Part shown: positions 9,498-19,242 of the stretch, piece after piece
Position numbering within the stretch: position 1 is the stretch's first letter
How the letters are laid out: every line of letters begins with the position of its first letter
Source of the DNA: Pelagimonas sp.
Lineage (GTDB): Bacteria; Pseudomonadota; Alphaproteobacteria; Rhodobacterales; Rhodobacteraceae
Assembly (NCBI GenBank): GCA_025210265.1
Contig: JAOASD010000015.1
Coordinates: 122,556-186,555, forward strand
Reading direction: 5' to 3'
DNA: 64,000 nt
Notes under the pieces: generated by a model
What the model saw: only the letters and a program-made list of their open reading frames with translations
Told to the model about the DNA's origin: nothing
Databases searched by the model: none
Position numbers and translations under genes: made by a program

Positions 9498-10133
9498 ATG
9501 GCAAAGATACCACCCGAGCACGTCAATGACGTGCTCGATTTTTATTCCGAACAAGTTATTCCATCTCTTGCCGCAGCACTTGCAACTGGTGATGCGTTCC
9601 CCAAAGAAGTGCTCAATGAAATCCGAAATTCATACACCCATTTGGCGCGTGCGCACAAATTGGAATGTAGCGACGAAGATCACGCACGCGAACTGGACGC
9701 AGCACAGAGACATCTGAAGCGCACCTGTATTGATTGCATGAAGGTCTGTATCTTTGATCTGGCAAGCAGGTCGGAAACGGCAGTTAAGGCATTGACAGAA
9801 GACATTCAGCTTCCCGCAGATATCTACAAAACCACGGGAGAACTAAGAAGAAAGCGAAGAGAGCTTTCTGCGTATGAGGGCCAAGCCCCTACCCACAACG
9901 CTATTGAACAATACCAATCCCTATTTGAAGAATATCAAGAGTTTTATCTAAAATTGGATGAGCAGTTCCAGGGGGAGACTGCCGAAATGAGGCGGAAGGC
10001 CAGAGAGCAAAAATCCCACGAGCAAGCGCAAAAGGCAAGAAAGAGCGGCATAGCTTCTGGTATAATCTACACCATCATCACTGGTATTGTTGCAAGCCTT
10101 ATCGCGACCGGCATTTGGGAAGCCATCAATTGA
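9498..10133 (+). CDS. Membrane-anchored coiled-coil protein with HEPN-like RNxxxH motif
   Basis: A 211-residue protein. The N-terminal half is all-helical and contains EIRNSYTHLARAHK at about residues 41-54, whose RNSYTH (43-48) fits the RNxxxH signature of HEPN ribonucleases. A charged coiled coil follows (about 112-182: ELRRKRREL, YQSLFEEYQEFYLKL, AEMRRKAREQK), then a single C-terminal transmembrane helix (about 186-206, GIIYTIITGIVASLIATGIW). Tail anchoring with the helical domain in the cytoplasm is the simplest topology. The ribosome binding site is weak (CGAG), so expression may depend on coupling to the ORF at 9273. Assignment to HEPN is an inference from one motif and helical content; the family is otherwise unrecognised. 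Confidence 0.6.
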   Translation: MAKIPPEHVNDVLDFYSEQVIPSLAAALATGDAFPKEVLNEIRNSYTHLARAHKLECSDEDHARELDAAQRHLKRTCIDCMKVCIFDLASRSETAVKALTEDIQLPADIYKTTGELRRKRRELSAYEGQAPTHNAIEQYQSLFEEYQEFYLKLDEQFQGETAEMRRKAREQKSHEQAQKARKSGIASGIIYTIITGIVASLIATGIWEAIN

Positions 10134-10186
10134 CATTCAGAAATTTCGCATGACATGCAAACCAAAATAGACAGTTCTTTATAAAA

Positions 10187-10201
10187 CGACCTCTACGACA
10201 A
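10187..10201 (+). repeat. Right copy of 15-bp direct repeat flanking the islet
   Basis: CGACCTCTACGACAA, one mismatch from the copy at 9143-9157, sits just past the stop of the 211-aa islet gene. Together they bracket about 1.04 kb of foreign-looking sequence. Confidence 0.5.
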
Positions 10202-10262
10202 AATGCTCCAAATGGCTCCGGCTCATCTGACGGACAAACTAGGCTCCGCCCGTTCGATGCTT

Positions 10263-10283
10263 GAAGCGCCCAGTGGGCGCTTC
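10263..10283. terminator. Perfect hairpin downstream of carB
   Basis: GAAGCGCCC-AGT-GGGCGCTTC forms a 9-bp perfect stem 25 bases after the carB stop on the minus strand. No strong T run follows on either side, so it may act as a factor-dependent terminator or mRNA 3'-end stabiliser. Confidence 0.5.
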
Positions 10284-10307
10284 ATCCGGCGAGACCGGAA
10301 CCGCATC

Positions 10308-13300
10308 TCACCCCTGCAGCGATTTCACAACCAGGTCGCCTTCTTCCCGTTCCTTCATCGCCAATGCGGCGGCGTGGGCGGCGGCGGCGGTGGTGAAGTA
10401 GGGGATCTTGTCATACAGCGCGACAGAGCGGATTTCGCGGCTGTCATTCACAGCTGCCGCCCCTTCGGTCGTGTTCATGACCAGCTGGATGCCACCATCT
10501 TTCAGCACATCCACCACGTTCGGGCGGCCTTCGAACACTTTCTTGGTCACTTCGCAGGAAATGCCATGCTGGTCGAGGAAGCTCGCCGTGCCGGAGGTTG
10601 CGATGATCTTAAACCCAAGCCCGTCCAGAACCTGCGCGGTTTCCACCAGCTGAGGCGTCTTGTCGTCATCCTTGATCGAGAAGAACACCGCCCCTTCGCG
10701 CGGTAGATCGGCACCAGCACCCAGCTGCGCCTTGAGGAAGGCGCGCGGGAAGCTGCGGTCCCAGCCCATAACCTCGCCGGTCGAGCGCATTTCCGGGCCG
10801 AGGATCGTGTCAACACCGGGGAAGCGGGCGAAAGGCAGGACCGCCTCTTTCACGCTGAACCAGGGCATCATCGGATCGGCCAGGGTCATCGGATCGGCCA
10901 TCGGCATGGGCGCGTCGTAATCGGCATCCTGCGCATAGGCTGGGCGCAGCGGGAAGTCGGCGATCTTTTCGCCCGCCATGATGCGCGCGGCAATCGAGGC
11001 AATGGCGGAATCCGTCGCTTTGGCCACAAAGGGCACGGTGCGCGAGGCGCGCGGGTTGACCTCGATCAGGTAGATTTCGCCATCCTTGATCGCAAACTGG
11101 ACGTTCATCAGGCCCACCACATGCAGAGCCTTGGCCAGCGCGTGGGTCTGATCCTTGATCCGGTCGATGGTTTCGCCATCCAGCGAATAGGGCGGCAGCG
11201 AACAGGCCGAGTCGCCCGAGTGCACGCCCGCCTCTTCGATATGCTGCATGATGCCGGCCACGTGGACGGCCTCGCCATCGCACAGCGCGTCGACATCCAG
11301 TTCGACCGCACCGGACAGGTAGCTGTCCAGCAGGACCGGGCTGTCACCCGACACCACCACGGCCTCGGCGATGTAGCGTTCCAGCTGGGCCATGTCGCGC
11401 ACGATTTCCATGGCGCGGCCACCCAGAACATAGGACGGGCGGATCACCAGCGGGAAGCCAATGTCCTCGGCGATTTTCAGCGCCTCTGCATCGGTGGAGG
11501 CAATACCGTTCTTGGGCTGTTTCAGCCCCAGCTGGTTGACCAGCGCCTGGAACCGCTCGCGGTCTTCGGCCAGGTCAATCGCGTCAGGGGTGGTGCCCAG
11601 GATCGGGATGCCCTCGGCCTCCAGCGCGTTGGCCAGTTTCAGCGGGGTCTGACCACCGAACTGCACAATCACACCATGCAGCGTGCCGTTTTCCTGCTCG
11701 ACCCGCAGGATTTCCATCACATGCTCAAAGGTCAGCGGTTCGAAATACAGGCGATCCGAGGTGTCATAGTCGGTCGACACGGTTTCCGGGTTGCAGTTGA
11801 CCATGATGGTTTCATAGCCCGCATCGGTCAGCGCGAAACAGGCGTGGCAGCAGCAATAGTCAAATTCGATCCCCTGACCGATCCGGTTCGGGCCGCCACC
11901 CAGAATGACCACTTTCTTGCGGTCCGAGGGGCGGGATTCGCATTCGACCTCGCCCATCATGGGCTCTTCGTAGGTGGAATACATATAGGGGGTCTGGGCT
12001 TCGAATTCCGCGGCGCAGGTGTCGATGCGTTTAAAGACAGCGGTGACGCCCTCTTTGACGCGCTTGGCGCGGATGTCCTTTTCAGAAAAGCCCGTCAGCT
12101 TGGCCAGACGCGCATCGGTAAAGCCCAGCATCTTCAACTCACGCAGACCGGCCGCATCAGCAGGCAGACCGTTTTCGCGCACGGCCTCTTCGGCCTCGAC
12201 GATTTCGCGGATGCGGGCCAGGAACCACGGGTCAAAGGCGGTGGTGTTCTGGATTTCCGCGTCGGTCAGCCCATGGCGCATGGCCTGGGCAATGGTGCGC
12301 AGGCGATCCGGGGTTTGCTTGGAGATCGCCTGGATGACAGCGGATTTTTCCGGCGCGCCGGGGATGTCGACCTCGTCAAACCCGGTCAGGCCGGATTCCA
12401 TCGAGGCCAGCGCCTTTTGCATCGATTCGTGGATCGTGCGGCCAATGGACATGGCCTCGCCCACGGATTTCATCGCGGTGGTCAGGTAGGGCTCGGACCC
12501 CGGAAATTTCTCGAAGGCGAATTTCGGGATCTTGGTGACAACATAGTCGATGGTCGGCTCGAACGACGCCGGAGTGACCTTGGTGATGTCATTGTCCAGC
12601 TCGTCCAGCGTGTAGCCCACGGCCAGTTTCGCCGCGATCTTGGCAATCGGGAAACCCGTCGCCTTGGAGGCCAGCGCCGAGGACCGCGACACGCGCGGGT
12701 TCATTTCGATCACAACCATGCGGCCATCCGCAGGGTTCACCGCCCATTGCACGTTGGACCCGCCAGTTTCCACGCCGATCTCGCGCAGCACGTTGATGCT
12801 GTGCGTGCGCATGATCTGGTATTCTTTGTCGGTCAAGGTCAGCGCCGGGGCCACGGTGATCGAGTCGCCCGTATGCACGCCCATCGGATCGACGTTTTCG
12901 ATAGAGCAGACGATGATGGCGTTGTCGGCACGGTCGCGCACGACTTCCATTTCGTATTCTTTCCAGCCCAGCAGCGATTCATCGACCAGGATCTGGTTCA
13001 CCGGGCTGGCATCCATGCCGGAGCGGCAGAAATGAATGTAGTCTTCGCGGTTATAAGCCACGCCACCGCCAGTGCCGCCCAGGGTAAAGGCGGGGCGGAT
13101 GATCGCGGGCAGGCCAATCTCATCCAGCTCGTCCAGCGCCATCTGCACACCGGCATCCAGATCGGTGCTGCCATCGTCGCGCTTGGGCGCGGTGACGATG
13201 GTCGCTTTGGGGTTTTCGATGCCCAGACGGTCCATGGCTTCACGGAACAGTTTCCGGTCTTCGGCCATTTCAATTGCGTCGCGCTTGGCGCCGATCATTT

Positions 13301-13640
13301 CCACGCCGAACTTGTCCAGCACGCCCATTTCCTCAAGCGCAAGCGAGGTGTTCAGGCCGGTCTGCCCACCCATAGTCGGCAGCAAGGCGTCAGGGCGCTC
13401 TTTTTCGATGATCTTGGCGACGACCTCGGGGGTGATCGGCTCGATATAGGTGGCGTCGGCCAGACCCGGATCGGTCATGATCGTGGCCGGGTTGGAGTTG
13501 ACGAGAACGACGCGATAGCCCTCTTCGCGCAGCGCCTTACAGGCCTGAGCGCCGGAATAGTCAAATTCACAGGCTTGGCCGATAACAATGGGGCCAGCCC
13601 CGATGATCATGATGGTGTTGATATCGGTGCGTTTGGGCAT
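10308..13640 (-). CDS. carB: Carbamoyl-phosphate synthase large subunit
   Basis: A 1110-residue enzyme making carbamoyl phosphate from glutamine-derived ammonia, bicarbonate and two ATP, feeding pyrimidine and arginine synthesis. The duplicated ATP-grasp architecture is clear: [15 protein letters not shown] near the N terminus and its repeat [15 protein letters not shown] about halfway, followed by an allosteric MGS-like domain at the C terminus ([14 protein letters not shown]). I start at the ATG at 13640 ([17 protein letters not shown]), the family-typical N terminus; an upstream ATG at 13679 would add 13 unlikely residues. carA is not in the window. Confidence 0.96.
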   Translation of the reverse strand: MPKRTDINTIMIIGAGPIVIGQACEFDYSGAQACKALREEGYRVVLVNSNPATIMTDPGLADATYIEPITPEVVAKIIEKERPDALLPTMGGQTGLNTSLALEEMGVLDKFGVEMIGAKRDAIEMAEDRKLFREAMDRLGIENPKATIVTAPKRDDGSTDLDAGVQMALDELDEIGLPAIIRPAFTLGGTGGGVAYNREDYIHFCRSGMDASPVNQILVDESLLGWKEYEMEVVRDRADNAIIVCSIENVDPMGVHTGDSITVAPALTLTDKEYQIMRTHSINVLREIGVETGGSNVQWAVNPADGRMVVIEMNPRVSRSSALASKATGFPIAKIAAKLAVGYTLDELDNDITKVTPASFEPTIDYVVTKIPKFAFEKFPGSEPYLTTAMKSVGEAMSIGRTIHESMQKALASMESGLTGFDEVDIPGAPEKSAVIQAISKQTPDRLRTIAQAMRHGLTDAEIQNTTAFDPWFLARIREIVEAEEAVRENGLPADAAGLRELKMLGFTDARLAKLTGFSEKDIRAKRVKEGVTAVFKRIDTCAAEFEAQTPYMYSTYEEPMMGEVECESRPSDRKKVVILGGGPNRIGQGIEFDYCCCHACFALTDAGYETIMVNCNPETVSTDYDTSDRLYFEPLTFEHVMEILRVEQENGTLHGVIVQFGGQTPLKLANALEAEGIPILGTTPDAIDLAEDRERFQALVNQLGLKQPKNGIASTDAEALKIAEDIGFPLVIRPSYVLGGRAMEIVRDMAQLERYIAEAVVVSGDSPVLLDSYLSGAVELDVDALCDGEAVHVAGIMQHIEEAGVHSGDSACSLPPYSLDGETIDRIKDQTHALAKALHVVGLMNVQFAIKDGEIYLIEVNPRASRTVPFVAKATDSAIASIAARIMAGEKIADFPLRPAYAQDADYDAPMPMADPMTLADPMMPWFSVKEAVLPFARFPGVDTILGPEMRSTGEVMGWDRSFPRAFLKAQLGAGADLPREGAVFFSIKDDDKTPQLVETAQVLDGLGFKIIATSGTASFLDQHGISCEVTKKVFEGRPNVVDVLKDGGIQLVMNTTEGAAAVNDSREIRSVALYDKIPYFTTAAAAHAAALAMKEREEGDLVVKSLQG

Positions 13641-13912
13641 GGCAGACCTCTTGGCAAAACGGCAGGGGGCGACGGGCACGTGACTCGGCCAGCACCCAAA
13701 TTGTCGTGGGTTATAGACATCGGCAGGCGGGGTTCAACCCCCATCCGACGCAAGGGCAGCAGGGTTTTCATACCCGTTAGAATAGGTCGGTTCCGCAGTT
13801 TGGCACAAATTCAGCCAGGCAGCCCCCAAGACCGCGACTTTCTGTCGGCGCGGACACAAAAAACTCCGCTTTTTGTCTTTCACCTGCGCGGCAGTGACCT
13901 ATACCGCAGTCG

Positions 13913-15031
13913 ATGAAGATCAGTTTCGACCATGGCCCCGCAGGCACAGAAAGCGGATTCGCGAATCCGACAGGTGTGATCCGTGCCGATTCTCCCGCAG
14001 AGGTGCCCGCTGCGCTGGCCGCGCTGGACCGCGCGCGGGCGGATGGCGCGTGGCTTGCCGGGTTCTGCAGCTATGAGCTGGGCTATGCGCTAGAACCCAA
14101 GCTGGCCCAGCTGATGCCGCAGGAACGTGCCCTGCCCCTGCTGATGTTTGGCGTTTATGATGCGCCTTGCCCCATGCCTCAGGCCGACCCCGGCGGCGCG
14201 CTGCTGGACATTCACCCCAACTGGGACGAGGCCCGCTATGCGCAGGCGTTTGAGCGGCTGCACGCCTATATCGGCGCAGGCGACACCTATCAGGCCAACC
14301 TAACCTTTCCACTGTCTGCGCGCCTGACGGGCGAGGCCGCCGCACTTTACGCCACGCTCGCGCGCAAACAGGCGGTGCGCTACGGCGCGTTGGTTGAGGC
14401 CGACGGTCTACCGACCCTCCTGTCCCGATCGCCCGAGCTGTTCTTTGCCACCGACACAGCGGGCCGGATCGAAACCCGCCCGATGAAAGGCACCCAGCCG
14501 CGCGATGCCGACCCAGTGCGCGACGCCGCCAATGCGGCCTTTCTGAAGGCGGATGAAAAGAACCAGGCCGAAAACCTGATGATCGTCGATCTGCTGCGCA
14601 ATGACATTTCACGCATCTGCCAGCCCGGCTCGGTCAAGGTGCCCGACCTGTTCAAGGTCGAAAGCTACGCCACCGTGCATCAGATGGTGTCCACCGTCGA
14701 AGGTCAGATGCTGCCAGGCACCCAGCTGTCGGACATCCTGCGCGCGCTGTTCCCCTGCGGGTCGATCACCGGCGCGCCAAAGGTCCGCGCGATGGAGATT
14801 ATCGCTGAACTCGAAGAAACCCCGCGCAATATCTATTGCGGCTCGATCGGCTGGGCCGCGCCGGATGGGCGTTCGGAATTTAACGTCGCCATCCGCACCC
14901 TGACCGCGCAGGGCCAAGACGTGACCCTGAATGTCGGCGGCGGCGTGGTCCATGACAGCACCGCCGCATCAGAATATGAGGAAGCCCTATGGAAAACCCG
15001 CTTTGCCCGGATGAACCCGGTTTCCGCCTGA
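13913..15031 (+). CDS. pabB: Aminodeoxychorismate synthase component I
   Basis: A 372-residue chorismate-utilising enzyme making 4-amino-4-deoxychorismate for folate. The active-site PMKGT with Lys192 is the ADC-synthase signature, followed by DLLRNDISRIC and the C-terminal GSITGAPKVRAMEIIAELE. It is short compared with E. coli PabB, as in many alphaproteobacteria. It overlaps the aminotransferase class IV gene by 43 bases, consistent with a pabB-pabC pair. It is divergent from carB across about 270 bases, in which I see no gene. Confidence 0.92.
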   Translation: MKISFDHGPAGTESGFANPTGVIRADSPAEVPAALAALDRARADGAWLAGFCSYELGYALEPKLAQLMPQERALPLLMFGVYDAPCPMPQADPGGALLDIHPNWDEARYAQAFERLHAYIGAGDTYQANLTFPLSARLTGEAAALYATLARKQAVRYGALVEADGLPTLLSRSPELFFATDTAGRIETRPMKGTQPRDADPVRDAANAAFLKADEKNQAENLMIVDLLRNDISRICQPGSVKVPDLFKVESYATVHQMVSTVEGQMLPGTQLSDILRALFPCGSITGAPKVRAMEIIAELEETPRNIYCGSIGWAAPDGRSEFNVAIRTLTAQGQDVTLNVGGGVVHDSTAASEYEEALWKTRFARMNPVSA

Positions 15032-15645
15032 TCGAAACCTTTGGATATCGCGCCGCCATGGGCGTGGCCCAGCTGCCCCGGCACCTGTCGCGCATGGCGC
15101 GGTCCGCCGAGGCCCTGAACATCCCGTTCGATCAGGACCGCGCCCGCGCCCTGATTGGTGCATTAAAAGGCAAGGACAAACGCTGCCGCCTGACATTGGC
15201 CGCCAATGGCGCGCTGGACCTGGAAACCGCGCCCATGCCCGCGCCCGCCGGGTTCTGGACCCTGCGCCTCCACCCCCAGCGCCTGAACTCCGCCGATCCC
15301 TGGCTGCATCACAAAAGTACCCGGCGCGCCCTGTATGATCAGGCCCGCGCTGCACTGCCCAAAGGCGTGGACGAGGTGCTGTTCCTCAATGAACGGGACG
15401 AGCTGTGCGAGGGCACGATCACCAATATCTGCCTGACCACCCCGCAGGGCAGCCGCCTGACCCCGCCGCTTGCCGCCGGATGCCTGCCCGGCACCTTCCG
15501 TCAGTTCCAGCTGGACAACGGCACCTGGCAAGAGGCCACGCTGACCAAATCCGATCTGGCGGATGCGGTGGAAATCACCCTGACAAACGCCCTGCGCGGG
15601 GCCATTGCCGGGCTTTGGGACGAAAAAGACCCCGCGCGCAACTGA
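14989..15645 (+). CDS. pabC: Aminotransferase class IV, probable aminodeoxychorismate lyase
   Basis: A 218-residue fold-type IV PLP protein. The PLP Lys is seen in [13 protein letters not shown] (Lys109), and [14 protein letters not shown] is the usual class IV motif before the cofactor-phosphate site. The position directly after and overlapping pabB argues that it converts aminodeoxychorismate to p-aminobenzoate plus pyruvate. It is shorter than E. coli PabC (269 aa). An alternative role as a D-amino-acid or branched-chain transaminase is possible but less likely given the context. Confidence 0.85.
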   Translation: MENPLCPDEPGFRLIETFGYRAAMGVAQLPRHLSRMARSAEALNIPFDQDRARALIGALKGKDKRCRLTLAANGALDLETAPMPAPAGFWTLRLHPQRLNSADPWLHHKSTRRALYDQARAALPKGVDEVLFLNERDELCEGTITNICLTTPQGSRLTPPLAAGCLPGTFRQFQLDNGTWQEATLTKSDLADAVEITLTNALRGAIAGLWDEKDPARN

Positions 15646-15826
15646 CCCACCCAAGGGCGTCCCACGTCAAGATGGCGCGCAACTTGCCGCTTCTTCTTGG
15701 TGCAAATACTCCAACACCGCCCTCTCCGCGCATTCCACCGCCTGCAATGGCGCAGCGCACTTGACTTTCTGCCCCCAGTCCCGTGTATCGGCCCAAACTA
15801 GAAATCCGCCCAAGGGAACCGAGCCG

Positions 15827-17683
15827 ATGCACGCCTATCGCAGCCATACCTGCGCCGACCTGACCAAGGACAATGTCGGCGACACCGTCCGCCTTTCCGG
15901 CTGGGTCCACCGTATCCGCGATCACGGCGGCCTGCTGTTCATCGACCTGCGCGACCATTACGGCGTGACACAGGTCATGGCCGACCCCGACAGCCCGGTC
16001 TTTTCCGAACTGGAAAAGGTGCGCTCTGAGTGGTGTATCCGCATCGACGGCAACGTGCTGGCGCGTGACGAAAGCCTGGTGAACCCGAACCTGCCCACCG
16101 GCGAAATCGAGGTCTTCATCCGCGATCTCGAAGTGCTGGGCAGCGCCGAAGAACTGCCCCTGATGGTCTTTGGCGATCAGGAATATCCCGAAGAAACCCG
16201 CCTGCGCTATCGCTATCTCGACCTGCGCCGCGAGGTGATGCAGAACTCGATGACCCTGCGCAGCGACGTGGTCGCCTCCATGCGCAAACGCATGTGGGAT
16301 CTGAACTTCCGCGAATATCAGACCCCGATCATCACCGCATCCAGCCCCGAAGGCGCGCGCGACTTCCTCGTGCCCTCGCGCCTGCATCCGGGCAAGTTCT
16401 ACGCCCTGCCCCAGGCACCCCAGCAGTTCAAACAGCTGATCATGGTGTCGGGCTTTGACAAATATTTCCAGATCGCGCCCTGCTTCCGCGACGAAGACCC
16501 GCGCGCCGATCGCTCGCCGACCGATTTCTATCAGCTCGACCTCGAAATGAGCTTTGTCGAACAGCAGGACGTGTTTGACACCATCGCCCCGGTTCTGGCC
16601 GGTGTGTTCGAAGAATTCGGTGGAGGCCGCAAGGTCGACGCGCCGCAGGACTGGCCGCAGATTTCCTATCGCGATGCCGCCAAATGGTACGGCACCGACA
16701 AGCCCGACCTGCGCAACCCGATCAAGATGCAGGATTGTTCCGAACATTTCCGCGGCTCGGGCTTTGCCATCTTTGCCAAGCTGCTGGAGCAGGACGGCAC
16801 CGAAGTGCGCGCCATCCCCGCCCCCACCGGCGGCGGCCGCAAATTCTGTGACCGGATGAACAAATTCGCCCAGGGCGAAGGTCTGCCGGGGATGGGCTAT
16901 ATCTTCTGGCGCGAAAAAACCGCCGACAGCGTGGCGCAGGAACTGGGCATTTCCGTCAAGGAAGCACAGGCCAAGCTGAAAGCCGGCGAAGTTGAAGGCA
17001 GCATGGAAGCAGCAGGCCCGCTGGCCAAAAACATCGGCCCCGAGCGCACCGAAGCCATCCGCCAGCAGCTGGGTCTTGGCATCGGCGATGCGGCCTTCTT
17101 CCTGGGTGGCAAACCCAAAGCGTTCGAAAAGATCGCGGGCAAGGCGCGCGATGTGATCGGCACCGAACTGAACCTGCTGGACAAGGATCGCTTTGCCTTT
17201 GCCTGGATCGTGGATTTCCCGATCTACGAACAGGACGAAGAAAGCGGCAAGATCGACTTTGAACATAACCCGTTCTCCATGCCCCAAGGCGGGATGGACG
17301 CGCTGAACGGCGATCCGCTGAAGGTGCTGGGCTATCAGTATGACCTGGCCTGCAACGGCTATGAACTGGTCTCGGGCGCGATCCGCAACCACAAGCCGGA
17401 AATCATGCTGAAGGCCTTTGAGCTGGCGGGCTATGACGAACAAGAGGTCAAGAACCGCTTTGGTGCGCTGTTCCAGGCGTTCCATTACGGCGCCCCGCCG
17501 CATGGTGGCTGTGCCGCTGGCATCGACCGCATCGTGATGCTGCTGGCCGATCAGCAGAATATCCGCGAAGTCATGATGTTCCCGATGAACCAGCGCGCCG
17601 AAGATCTGATGATGAACGCGCCCTCTGATCCCTCCAGCGATCAGCTGATGGAGCTGGGCCTGCGCGTCATTCCGCAGGACTGA
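15827..17683 (+). CDS. aspS: Aspartate-tRNA ligase
   Basis: A 618-residue class II aminoacyl-tRNA synthetase of the bacterial type. It has an N-terminal OB-fold anticodon domain ([19 protein letters not shown]), motif 2 ([20 protein letters not shown]), the bacterial GAD insertion, and motif 3 near the C terminus ([14 protein letters not shown]). The ATG at 15827 gives the typical [13 protein letters not shown] start; an upstream in-frame ATG at 15605 lies inside pabC and is rejected. It is slightly longer than E. coli AspRS (590 aa). Whether it also charges tRNA-Asn cannot be settled by eye. Confidence 0.95.
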   Translation: MHAYRSHTCADLTKDNVGDTVRLSGWVHRIRDHGGLLFIDLRDHYGVTQVMADPDSPVFSELEKVRSEWCIRIDGNVLARDESLVNPNLPTGEIEVFIRDLEVLGSAEELPLMVFGDQEYPEETRLRYRYLDLRREVMQNSMTLRSDVVASMRKRMWDLNFREYQTPIITASSPEGARDFLVPSRLHPGKFYALPQAPQQFKQLIMVSGFDKYFQIAPCFRDEDPRADRSPTDFYQLDLEMSFVEQQDVFDTIAPVLAGVFEEFGGGRKVDAPQDWPQISYRDAAKWYGTDKPDLRNPIKMQDCSEHFRGSGFAIFAKLLEQDGTEVRAIPAPTGGGRKFCDRMNKFAQGEGLPGMGYIFWREKTADSVAQELGISVKEAQAKLKAGEVEGSMEAAGPLAKNIGPERTEAIRQQLGLGIGDAAFFLGGKPKAFEKIAGKARDVIGTELNLLDKDRFAFAWIVDFPIYEQDEESGKIDFEHNPFSMPQGGMDALNGDPLKVLGYQYDLACNGYELVSGAIRNHKPEIMLKAFELAGYDEQEVKNRFGALFQAFHYGAPPHGGCAAGIDRIVMLLADQQNIREVMMFPMNQRAEDLMMNAPSDPSSDQLMELGLRVIPQD

Positions 17684-17706
17684 TCCACATATCGGCACCC
17701 CCCTAG

Positions 17707-17742
17707 AAAACGCCAGTCCGCAGATGCCGGGCTGGCGTTTTT
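17707..17742 (+). terminator. Rho-independent terminator after aspS
   Basis: AAAACGCCAG and CTGGCGTTTTT pair around a 15-base loop, with T residues directly after the stem, 24 bases after the aspS stop. Confidence 0.8.
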
Positions 17743-17853
17743 CTATGCCTCACCCCATGCTGCTACGCGATCTTTTGCCCATCACCGGCCTGCCCGTCGC
17801 GCAACCGACATCGAATACCTATATTCAACGGGAACGCCACCGATGGGAATACC

Positions 17854-19239
17854 ATGCGCTTTGACCCGCTGCTTGCCGAGATCCGCTTTGGCTGCGGATT
17901 GTCCCCCGACCTGCCCCGCGCCGCATCGCCCGATGCGATGATCGACGGGCTGCGCAGCCCCGACGCAATGGCAGCGCGCTATCCGATTGAACCCTTTGAG
18001 ACCTTTCTGACCAGGATGGAGGCCCGGCGCGACATGCGCAAAGAGCTGCGCGGCAAACGCGGCACCCCCGAGGCCGATCCCATTCGCAAAGCCCTGAAGC
18101 TGCAGAACAAAACCGCGCGGCAGGACCACCTGGCCTGGCTGGGGCAACATGTGCTGCGCCGGGTGCGGTCAACCACTCCGTTTCGCGAGCGGCTGGAAAG
18201 TTTCTGGGGCGATCATTTTACCGCAACGGGCAAAGCCGGGGTAATGCGGCGCGCCACCTCTCCCTATCTGGAAAGCGCGATTCGCCCCAATCTGGCAGGC
18301 CGTTTCAGCGATCTGCTGATTGCGGCGGTGACGCATCCGGTGATGGTCAGCTATCTGGATCAGGATCGCTCTATCGGGCCAAATTCCAAGCGCGGGCAAA
18401 AGGCGAAACCCGGTCGCGGGCTGAACGAAAACCTCGCCCGTGAAATTCTGGAACTGCACACGCTGGGGGTGGATGGCCCCTACACGCAGACCGATGTGCG
18501 CGAATTGGCCGAGCTGCTGACCGGGCTGACCGTGCATGTGCGCAGCGGGCGGCATTTCCGTAAGGATTATTCAGAACCGGGCACCGAAACCGTTCTGGGC
18601 AAAACCTATGGCGGCGATCCCGCCCATTTCCGCGATATCGAATCCGTGCTGCAGGATCTGGCAACGCATCCTGCCACGGCCCGGCATCTGGCCACCAAAC
18701 TGGCCGTGCATTTCTGCGGGGACACCCCGGACCCGGCGCTGGTCGCTGCAATCGAAACCGCCTGGCTGGACAGTGGCGGCGACCTGCCCAGCGCCTATCG
18801 CGCCATGCTGACCCCCCCTTCGGCCTGGGATCCTGCGCCCGGAAACATGAAGCAACCCTTTGATTTCATTTGCTCTGCCTGCCGCGCGCTGGCCATTCCC
18901 GATGACGCGCTACAAGGTCTGCGCGAGGGCGCGATGCGGCGGCGCGTGCATGAGCCGCTGCGCATGATGGGGCATAGCTGGCAAAAACCCTCTGGCCCGG
19001 ATGGGCTGGACGAGGTCGATGCCGCCTGGATCACACCACAGGGCATGGCCGCGCGACTGCAATGGGCCGTGACCGTGCCGCTGATGCTGCGCGCCGACCT
19101 GCCGGACCCGCGGCAGTTTGTCGACAGCGCCCTGGCAGGGCGCGCGACCGAGGCCGTGCGCTTTGCCGCCAATGCCGCCGAAAGCCGCGCCGACGGGGTT
19201 GGCCTTGTTCTGGCCTCGCCCGCGTTTCAAAGGATGTAA
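17854..19239 (+). CDS. DUF1800 domain protein
   Basis: A 461-residue DUF1800 protein, with family segments RVRSTTPFRERLESFWGDHFTATG (as RLESFWGDHF), ENLAREILELHTLGV, and HPATARHLATKLAVHFCGD. There is no obvious signal peptide. DUF1800 proteins occur next to DUF1501 proteins across many bacteria; their biochemical role is not established. The next gene starts four bases after this stop, so the two form one operon. Confidence 0.85.
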   Translation: MRFDPLLAEIRFGCGLSPDLPRAASPDAMIDGLRSPDAMAARYPIEPFETFLTRMEARRDMRKELRGKRGTPEADPIRKALKLQNKTARQDHLAWLGQHVLRRVRSTTPFRERLESFWGDHFTATGKAGVMRRATSPYLESAIRPNLAGRFSDLLIAAVTHPVMVSYLDQDRSIGPNSKRGQKAKPGRGLNENLAREILELHTLGVDGPYTQTDVRELAELLTGLTVHVRSGRHFRKDYSEPGTETVLGKTYGGDPAHFRDIESVLQDLATHPATARHLATKLAVHFCGDTPDPALVAAIETAWLDSGGDLPSAYRAMLTPPSAWDPAPGNMKQPFDFICSACRALAIPDDALQGLREGAMRRRVHEPLRMMGHSWQKPSGPDGLDEVDAAWITPQGMAARLQWAVTVPLMLRADLPDPRQFVDSALAGRATEAVRFAANAAESRADGVGLVLASPAFQRM

Positions 19240-19242
19240 GCC

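Noticed and set aside
9143..10201. Islet as a complete insertion sequence or prophage remnant
   Set aside because: No transposase, integrase, terminal inverted repeat or phage gene is visible; only a direct repeat pair is present.
11121..13916. 931-codon plus-strand open frame opposite carB
   Set aside because: The carB product is unmistakable; the opposite frame is a GC-driven shadow rich in His, Gln and Arg.
15575..17698. 707-codon minus-strand frame opposite aspS
   Set aside because: Shadow of the synthetase gene.
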